64,000 bases of DNA from Mytilus edulis. Lineage: Eukaryota; Mollusca; Bivalvia; Mytilida; Mytilidae. The DNA lies in NCBI RefSeq assembly GCF_963676685.1, contig NC_092357.1, forward strand, positions 70,894,971 through 70,958,970. The letters run 5' to 3'. Position 1 is the stretch's first letter; every line of letters starts with the position of its first letter. Shown here one piece after another: positions 58,601-64,000 of the stretch. A program made the translations under genes and the position numbers. The notes below the pieces were generated by a model. It saw nothing but the letters and a program-made list of their open reading frames with translations. It did not search any database and had not been told where the DNA came from.

Positions 58601-61600
58601 ATGCTATGTTGTCAACAGAAACAGTTATTATCAACATAAAGAGTGTTTCCTATAAAATTATCATGCGTCCATTGAATCGCTAATTCCGCCAGGGCCGCTT
58701 CCTAAAACGACGAGATCACATAGAAATAATACTTGATTTGAAAGTTCAAACTTCAAAACAGAAATACACGAGACCGGACGTGTAAATGGTGATTCATAGC
58801 GCTCTTAGAACTATTCAAATGTTAAACTTAATAATCCTTTAGCTATTCTTTTTTTTTTTAGCTCGGAACCCATAGTTATAATGTTTCCCTTTTGAGAATA
58901 GTAGTCAAACAGATATGTACTCAGTCTGATAGTAATGCAACTCCATACATGGTATATACTTGATCTATTACAAGTAGCTAATATAGCATATCAAATTATC
59001 TTAAGCAGAAAACTAACATCGAAAATTGCTTGTTAATTAAAAATTGCTGTGAATCATGACCTAAAGGACAGGGCCTCGAAATAGTCGTCAAACTGATGTG
59101 AACTAACAGTAATGCAACTTTCTGTTAAATATCAATGATCTATCACAAATAGTTCCTATCAAACTAACTTATGCAGACAACTTAACAATTGTTGACACCA
59201 CCGCTACAGCCGTCGCCGTTGCCGGATAAGCAATCCCTATGTGTCGCTTTTCGCGACTTTCGTTACATGCGAAAAACATGCAAATGTAAAGATGTTTCTA
59301 ATAACAAAACTTACTTAAATTTCTATATTGGATTTTTTGGTGTTATATTCCATTATTTGTGAAAGTGGCGGTCAGGTTTGAATATTCTTATTTATATGCA
59401 GTTGTCTCTTTTACTCTTATTGTGATTTTTAGTAAAAGCATTATTGTTTATTTTACCTCTAGGCTATATTTTAAACAAAGAATGTCAATCATATTGTGTT
59501 TGAAATCGGATATTGAGATACTGAACAAATATGTTGGCAATTAACTTTACGGTTACACAAATTTGCTTTAAATACTGTGTTTTTGACTGATTGTTTAATA
59601 AAATATTTGATTTGATTTGATTTGATTTAATGGCAAATTATGAACCTACAGTGAAGAGCAATTATGGTAAAACCACTGGGTAAAACAGTACGTACATTAA
59701 TTGCGTGTAAAATAGAACTGTTGTAAATTGGTAAACTCTTAAAATTACTTTCAAAAGAACCAATTAAGTATACGTACTGAATGTCTTTGAACAATGATTT
59801 TTCTCTTCATGTCCAAACAGGGCATTAGTTTACTATACAAGGTCCAGATTACAAAATATAGTTTTAGAACTGTATGCAAAGTCAACTATCAATAGCAGTC
59901 ATGCTAATTTGAGGACGGGTAAATCGGGCATAACATTTAAAAAAGACAAAATATAATCATGAACAAAACCTAATCCGGCGTTGAAACGTGACAGTTTTAA
60001 GATGCGAATAATGTGGCAGGTGTGGACAACGGTATAAATATGTTCACGCAAGTGATGGAACGAAAGCATATGCAACCATAATTTATCATATTTATGCATA
60101 CAAATTATTTCTTTATACAATTTTAACTTTTACATTTGACTGTATAAGTATGTATATATATTCTTTTATATGTTATCTCATCCGAAATTTCATGGTTTTA
60201 TGAGAATAAACTATTTTATCAACCCTACCCAAAAGGTTAAGAGTCTGGAAGTTTCGTATTCGTATTCTTTACATGTTTAGACCGTTGGTTTTCCCGTTTG
60301 AATGGTTTTATACTAGTAATTTTGGGGCCCTTTAACATTTAACCTTTGTTCGGTGTGAGCCAAGGCTCCGTGTTGAAGGCCGTACTTTAACCTATAATGG
60401 TTTACTTTTTTAAATTGTTATTTGGATGGAGAGTTGTCTCATTGGCACTCACACCACATCTGCCTTTATCTATTAGGTAATGTTTGTGATTGCTTATTTT
60501 TGTTGTGCCCGTTATATCCAATTATCTATACATTGTAGGTTTGCTTTCTGTTCTCTGTGATATCCTCTGACTGTTTTTGTAATTATTATTTACTTATTTA
60601 TTTTAATTTAGATATGTTCATTGTGGTATTGTAGTTTTTTATTATTAATATTTCATTAATCATACTTAATTCAGTGCCAAATGTATTTATTGGATTTAGT
60701 TAAAATTATTTTGTTATCGCGAAATATTTATATTAGTGTTAAGAACAATTGCTTACAGCTGTCCTTTTGTTCAAATTCAAATGGATTTTGAGAGAGAGAA
60801 AGATTATGCCTGGTTTCAAATTTATATTACCACAAAACTTTAACCTAGTACGGGACGGAAAGACAGATAGACGAAATGACAAACAGGCGGACGCGCAATA
60901 CTGGAAAACAGAATGTCCTTCTACTTTCGTAGGCGGGCAAATAACAGTTTTTCCTAAATAGTCATCGCTGGTGAACATCGTACTGCATATTAATGAAGTA
61001 TTTGCCGCTGAACGTTATTCAGTCAAACACCGTGAACCTGACGAGGACACAAAATGATGTATTGTATAATACAGTATGTTTTCCTGGTGCTAAAATGTAT
61101 ATTGTTTTGAGAAACAAATAATGGCTAGAATTCTACTAAGAAAATCGAGAACCAAATAATGGCTAGAATTCTACTAAGAAAATCTGGCCTTCGTGCAGTA
61201 TTACGCAAAACTTTTAAGCTTATTAGCGTAATGTTGAAATATTATTTTGAATTTGACCAGAAAAATAACATTACCTGCATACAAATGACGGATCCAGTGT
61301 GGCCTTCGAACACTTTCAGCTGTTCTCCCCTAGCTAAGTTCCAGCTTCGAACCGTTTTGTCGGCACTACCAGTAAATAACACTCTGCCTAGATTGTCTGT
61401 TGCCATGCACATTATGGCGCCTTCTCTGTGGTCATGACCTTTGAAGACCGTCAAACATTTGCCGGTCTCAAAATTCCATTTTCTCGCAGTTGCATCTGCC
61501 GAACCCGTAATGAGAAGGTCATTTGCTCCTTCCATGTCCAATGTACCATCAGCGTCATCGTCATCTGCGGGGATAAAAATTAGCGGGCAGACGAACTTTT

Positions 61601-62045
61601 TGTGACCGCGAAAAACTCTTAAACATTCTCCGTTTTCGAAATCCCAGCATCGTGCCGTACAATCATATGAACTTGTAAAAATAAAATCTCCTGTGCAAAT
61701 CATACGGTAAATGATCGAAGTATGTCCTCGACAGATTAAAACACACTCGCACGTGCTAACATCCCACTTCCGGATTGTTTTATCTGCACTTCCGGTCAAA
61801 ACATAACAATCCTCAATGAGAATGCAGTTAATGTATTCTTCATGTCCACGTAGTATACCGATACATTCACAGTTATGAGTTTTTGTACTCCAGAGTCGAG
61901 CAGTTTTGTCCTCACTACCGGTGGCTAAAACAGACCCATCTTCACTCAACGCCATACAGTTTATCCCTTTTTCGTGACCTGCCATAGTTTCAATTAAAAA
62001 ACTCTTATTTTTACCAGCTGCGTTCTTAGAACCGCAGCCTCCCAT
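43422..62045 (-). CDS. WDR86: WDR86-like WD40-repeat protein (complete gene, 5 exons incl. two alternative exons)
   Basis: Spliced minus-strand gene. Exons: 62045-61275 (phase 0 out), 50544-50409 (phase 0 in, 1 out), then either 47836-47733 or 46456-46353 (each phase 1 in, 0 out), then 43601-43422 ending in TAG. All borders are GT/AG. Either isoform is 396 residues; human WDR86 is about 376 residues and also begins Met-Gly-Gly. Eight WD blades can be read; those in exon 1 close at W52, W94, W134, W190 and W235, and the next at W275. Each carries GH and TGSxDxTxRxW-type signatures. Blade 4 has an acidic insert (about residues 160-167). The tail after blade 8 is charged and Gln-rich. The start at 62045 is the first ATG in the exon and has a good Kozak context (A at -3, G at +4). 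WD40 propellers are scaffolds; no specific partner can be read from sequence. Intron 1 is about 10.7 kb and full of repeats. Confidence 0.9.
44640..44970 (+). repeat. Dispersed repeat family D, plus copy
   Basis: gggaatgtgtcaaagcgaaa, ccaatgggtcttcaatgtag, cttcagctggcccctc and aggctcctgactagggacag. Confidence 0.8.
45182..45503 (-). repeat. Dispersed repeat family E, minus copy
   Basis: Reverse complement of 27271-27562, with a (GGAC)n core at about 45388-45450. It lies in the last WDR86 intron. Confidence 0.8.
45504..46352. other. Last WDR86-like intron, right part
   Basis: A 40-bp unit with tagtaaatactaattaatta is repeated about 2.5 times at 46118-46210. No third alternative exon seen. Confidence 0.45.
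46353..46456 (-). CDS. WDR86: WDR86-like exon 3b: second, alternative version of WD blade 7
   Basis: 104 bp. The acceptor is tatatag|TGTTC and the donor is ATTGAG|GTAAAG. It reads Leu then FTASGDNTARCFDPKSGALR and onward to CVTSIE. It keeps the blade signature (GDxxARxFD, SGAL) but replaces the loop GHEKAIYAIQ by SHHFCVTSIE. Splicing 3a directly to 3b would shift the frame and meet TGA at the 20th codon of 3b, so the two cannot be used together productively. Confidence 0.85.
46979..47127. repeat. Perfect 51-bp inverted repeat (hairpin) between the two alternative WDR86 exons
   Basis: Arms 46979-47029 and 47077-47127 are exact reverse complements over 51 bases, with a 47-base loop. The pairing continues a few bases outward with mismatches. 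Direct repeats ACTGT flank it (46976-46980 and 47126-47130), overlapping the arm ends, so a small foldback transposon is possible. It lies in the 1.3-kb intron between exons 3a and 3b and would form a very stable stem in the pre-mRNA. Confidence 0.95.
47733..47836 (-). CDS. WDR86: WDR86-like exon 3a: alternative version of WD blade 7
   Basis: 104 bp. The acceptor is ttgtag|TATAC and the donor is ATTCAG|GTTAAG. With the T carried over from exon 2 it reads Leu then YTACGDGIARTFDAKSGALK and onward to GHEKAIYAIQ, the body of blade 7. It has the same length and phases as the exon at 46353-46456 and 16 of 34 residues are identical, so one is a tandem duplicate of the other. Joined to the last exon at 43601 it gives an uninterrupted frame. 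Confidence 0.88.
48325..48840 (+). repeat. Dispersed repeat family D, longest plus copy
   Basis: gggaatgtgtcaaagcgaca, ggctcctgactagggacagg, tgacatgccagctccagacc and the final tgattgaaaaattatgtctt. It shows how the fragment at 530-640 fits the family. Confidence 0.8.
48841..50408. other. WDR86-like intron between exons 3a and 2
   Basis: A family G copy is at 49480-49590 and a family A-like piece at 49615-49690. No coding sequence seen. Confidence 0.5.
50409..50544 (-). CDS. WDR86: WDR86-like exon 2: WD blade 6
   Basis: 136 bp. The acceptor is tttttcag|GTC and the donor is TTA T|GTAAGT. It encodes residues 258-302 plus the first base of codon 303, including YTGSADHTARAW and the GH of the next blade. 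Phase 0 in matches exon 1, and phase 1 out matches both downstream alternative exons. Confidence 0.92.
50955..51105 (+). repeat. Dispersed repeat family D, plus copy
   Basis: gggtaatgtgtcaaaacgac, accaatgggtctgcaatgta and tcctccagctggccccttaa. A family G copy follows at 51340-51450. Confidence 0.75.
51640..51765. repeat. About 34-bp tandem repeat, 4 copies
   Basis: cgaaacacttacgacaccca plus ggggcggtatc, GC-richer than its surroundings. Confidence 0.8.
52408..52930. repeat. About 215-bp direct repeat, 2.4 copies
   Basis: The segment with acaaatcatatgctctgaca, taccgtgtcgaaaacc and cttgctctttctggagttca occurs three times (the last truncated). Between copies is a minus-strand family B tail end with ccaaaagaggggcaaaac. 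Confidence 0.8.
53390..53810 (-). repeat. Fragments of families C and G, minus strand
   Basis: Family C at about 53390-53510 and family G at 53715-53810 (gttcaaaagtcacaaatcga, cgggttagaaacttaaaccg). Confidence 0.5.
53876..54540 (-). pseudogene. Reverse-transcriptase remnant, family B (Penelope-like?), inactive
   Basis: The minus strand reads FVEFGRFIFQQTFGIPMSTN then CAPLLTD and, after a break, TFRYINNVLSLN, ALEIKYTSDSSRTATYLDLF, TKIYDKWDNFNFPI and FCKFYGHHHELVDLY. The YINN stands where the catalytic YxDD should be, so both aspartates are lost. GIPMGTNCAP and YIDDVLSLN are what I recall of this family in bivalves. It lies in intron 1 of the WDR86-like gene, same strand as the gene. Confidence 0.65.
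54541..56100. other. WDR86-like intron 1: degenerate repeats and unassigned DNA
   Basis: 54545-54720 is a degenerate array with tctagcagaa. A minus family B tail is at 55205-55345. A 64-codon minus ORF at 55781-55587 looks protein-like but matches nothing I recognise. Confidence 0.4.
56110..56410 (-). repeat. Dispersed repeat family D, minus copy
   Basis: aaggggccagctaacgccca, gaggacccattggtggtctt and tttggtcgggtttttgtctc. Confidence 0.75.
57085..57195. repeat. Family A-related tail fragment
   Basis: atgtggtaagattgaaagg, gagactaaatgacacagaaa and tatggtcttcaacaatgagc, like the fragments at 3865 and 49615. Confidence 0.5.
57361..58145. repeat. 60-bp tandem array, 13 copies, very homogeneous
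   Basis: Unit aaaacgaaggtatggaaaca, aataccatattcctgactga, gtgcaggcatttatcataat. Most copies are identical. Since 60 is a multiple of 3, two minus-strand frames stay open (265 and 236 codons of a 20-residue repeat). Part of the unit matches family C. Confidence 0.97.
58440..58690. repeat. Degenerate repeat, unit about 60 bp
   Basis: gtttcctataaacttgtgtt, gtcaaccataaacaa and variants, about four times. Confidence 0.55.
58870..59270. repeat. Diverged relative of element family F
   Basis: Two direct copies of a segment of about 170 bp (words agtcaaacagatatg / cgtcaaactgatgtg, agtaatgcaactcc / agtaatgcaacttt), then acagccgtcgccgttgccgg and tatgtgtcgcttttcgcgac, the layout of 39197-39711. Confidence 0.55.
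59271..60275. other. WDR86-like intron 1, AT-rich
   Basis: A (tttga)n run lies at 59605-59630. No element or exon recognised. Confidence 0.4.
60279..60475 (+). repeat. Dispersed repeat family A, plus copy
   Basis: accgttggttttcccgtttg through ggtgtgagccaaggctccgt to gttgtctcattggcactcac; close to the copy at 10102. Confidence 0.85.
60835..60950 (-). repeat. Remnant of dispersed repeat family E
   Basis: aactttaacctagtacggga, a degenerate GGAC-type core and ctactttcgtaggcgggca. Confidence 0.55.
61275..62045 (-). CDS. WDR86: WDR86-like exon 1: N-terminus and WD blades 1-5
   Basis: Encodes residues 1-257 without interruption and ends at CAG|GTAATG. It opens with MGGCGSKN, which fits an N-myristoylation signal (Gly2, Ser6) with Cys4 as a possible palmitoylation site. 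That suggests membrane tethering, but this is inference. Five WD blades follow, with Trp at 52, 94, 134, 190 and 235. It is the one large exon; the remaining blades are on small exons. Confidence 0.93.
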
Positions 62046-64000
62046 TTTTTCAGTCAAGTCAGAGTTGGTTATTATGAACTACCCTACTTTTCAAAATTTA
62101 AAGAATTATTTCCTTTAAAACTGTAACAAATATCCAATTTCTCTTTTCCAGACTTCAATTTTAGAATGACTAACTTCGGTGGTCTGACAAACAGTTATAA
62201 TGTCATCAATACGGTATGTTTATGGTTGGTTTCATCTTTGCCATTTCAAGAAGAATCAGGTGATAAAATGAATAAAAAGTTCCAATGTATCTCGGAATTG
62301 TAACAATAAGACGTCCGATAGAAACTATGTAAAACACAACACTCTGAAATGTTTCATGTGTTAAGGATTGACAATTCAACATCAATTATTAATTTATATA
62401 AAATTGTTTCCAATCAATAGTGTTACCTTTGTTTCCTTGTCATCTGCAATTAATATTTACCTGTAATTAATGTTTACCTGTAATTAATATTGCGACACTT
62501 ACGAACTAATCAGGTTCTTCTGGTAGAAGGTTAAAAAAAATGTTTCCCTATAGGAAAAAATGCCATTTAATGTTTTATTTAAGTTTATTGATGTTTTGTG
62601 GAATTATTCTTCGTATTATTTATTTAGACCATTATATGTTGTCAGATCGATTCCATTTTACCTGCACGAGCTTCTGTTTACCTCGCGTGTCGCCATGGAG
62701 ACACGAGAACAATGAAAAGTTTGAACGGGACGCTGAAGTTGTAACAATGACGAGATCAATCTAAGCAGGTGAACGCCATTCTTTTTGTTGAATTGGAGAT
62801 TATGTCCAATATTCAATGATATTTATATACTGAAGCAATTATAGGTTAAATTGATTTTCTCCTACTCGTACCAAACATAAGCTTTATTTTGTTTGTCTTA
62901 GTATCTGAAAACATCATCGTGATATAGACATAATTATATATTAGCTGACTTTGCATAATCTTATTACAAAATCCAAGGGAGACAATGCGAGAATTAAAAA
63001 TATAATCGTATTAAGAAAAAAATAATTATCCAATCTATAAATCCCTTATATTGGTATATATGACATCTTAATACATTCCGCGCTTCATACAAAATGTACT
63101 TCAATTCTTAAGCATATTTTTATATTTTTGTTTGCAGTGATTGAATACACACCCATATTATACTTTGATTGAAAGAATGTAACAAAAAATGTTTTCTATA
63201 TTCTACATTATTATACCAATATCTTTATTTGCGAAACAAACAAAAACCAATTTTGGTCATGGAAAATACATAGACAAAGCAAACATAATGAAAACTCGAC
63301 AACGATAGAATAAACGAACTATGCATATATAGAAAAAGTATGTGCATATATAGAAATAAGTACATATAAGGCAGCTATGGCGTTCCATACAACGTATGTC
63401 CTATTAAAAAAAAACTAGGTATCATATTAAAGACGAGAGACAATTTTAAAAGCGAAGTAAGACTGCTCTAACTAAGATTAAACTATATGTAACTTAAGGC
63501 TGTACATTACACTTTATAAAACTAAAAGTTATGCCATATAACACGGAGCATACACATTATAATATATAAAAGAAAGGCTATATTTTCTACAGTCACTATT
63601 TTAAACTATAATCAGTTATTCTACAGTTGTGGTTACAAAACTCTTGACATATTGTGGAGACACCGACCTATGATGATAATCGTTGGAAAACTTATGTTGA
63701 CCCCTTCTTTGTCGTGATGTCATGTTCAATTGCTGTCTCATTGCCGGATACCAAACAATTGTATTCATATTCTACTGCCACTGTCAATACTATTCATAGA
63801 AATTCTGTTTATTGAACTTGACCAAATTGAACCTATTTGATCTTTAAATTATTGAATAGAATAGTGAAAAGAACACAGACGGTCAGTTCATGACAATGAG
63901 GTCAAGGACATTGGACATGTGACTGACAGAAACTTCGTAATATGAAGCATCTATATACAAAGTATGAAGCATCCAGGTCTTCCATCTTCTAAAACATTTT
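62046..64000. other. 5' flank of the WDR86-like gene
   Basis: Should hold the promoter and 5' untranslated region, but no TATA box or other element can be placed with confidence. A short repeat of tacctgtaattaat lies at 62457-62490. No other gene seen to the end of the window. Confidence 0.4.

Overview
This window is animal nuclear DNA, almost certainly from a marine mussel (Mytilus or a close relative). It is AT-rich, has long repeat-filled introns with GT/AG borders, and carries dispersed repeats typical of mussel genomes. Among them is the family that ends in the tract gttgtctcattggcactca and has several copies here. One run of exactly 100 N (9037-9136) marks a scaffold gap. There is no bacterial-style gene organisation.

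Three host genes can be reconstructed by joining exons with matching splice phases. (1) Minus strand, about 11.27-4.99 kb: an ankyrin-repeat gene with three internal exons, all phase 1/1. Its 3' end, and possibly its 5' end, are not found. (2) Plus strand, 28558-37949: a complete five-exon gene for a 156-residue protein resembling human CXorf65/C22orf15. All its introns are phase 1, and it has a basic tail and a polyadenylation signal. (3) Minus strand, 62045-43422: a complete WDR86-type gene for an eight-blade WD40 protein of 396 residues with a likely N-myristoylation signal. The best finding is here. Two 104-bp exons (47733-47836 and 46353-46456) encode alternative versions of the same blade. 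Splice phase makes inclusion of both, or skipping of both, run into early stops, so they look like mutually exclusive exons. A perfect 51-bp inverted repeat lies in the intron between them.

Mobile DNA dominates the rest. At 14173-18980 there is an intact, very young Ty3/Gypsy LTR retrotransposon: LTRs of 232 bp that look identical, a 5-bp target duplication GCTTT, and one 1318-residue gag-pol ORF. It sits inside an older, decayed reverse-transcriptase element on the minus strand. Other remnants are several non-LTR retrotransposon 3' ends, decayed reverse transcriptases with a Penelope-like look, a Tc1/mariner copy with TA target duplication (22487-23421), a Mutator-like MITE with long inverted repeats and a 9-bp target duplication (5681-6065), and many dispersed repeat fragments.

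Tandem arrays are frequent. The main ones are an 80-bp unit x18 (1870-3318), a 25-bp unit x9 (21068-21294), a 56-bp unit x13 (36862-37600) and a 60-bp unit x13 (57361-58145). The 56-bp array is related to a 76-bp triplication of the last splice acceptor of the CXorf65-like gene. The 60-bp array appears to have grown from a piece of a dispersed repeat. Most long ORFs outside the genes above are by-products of these arrays or of low-complexity DNA.
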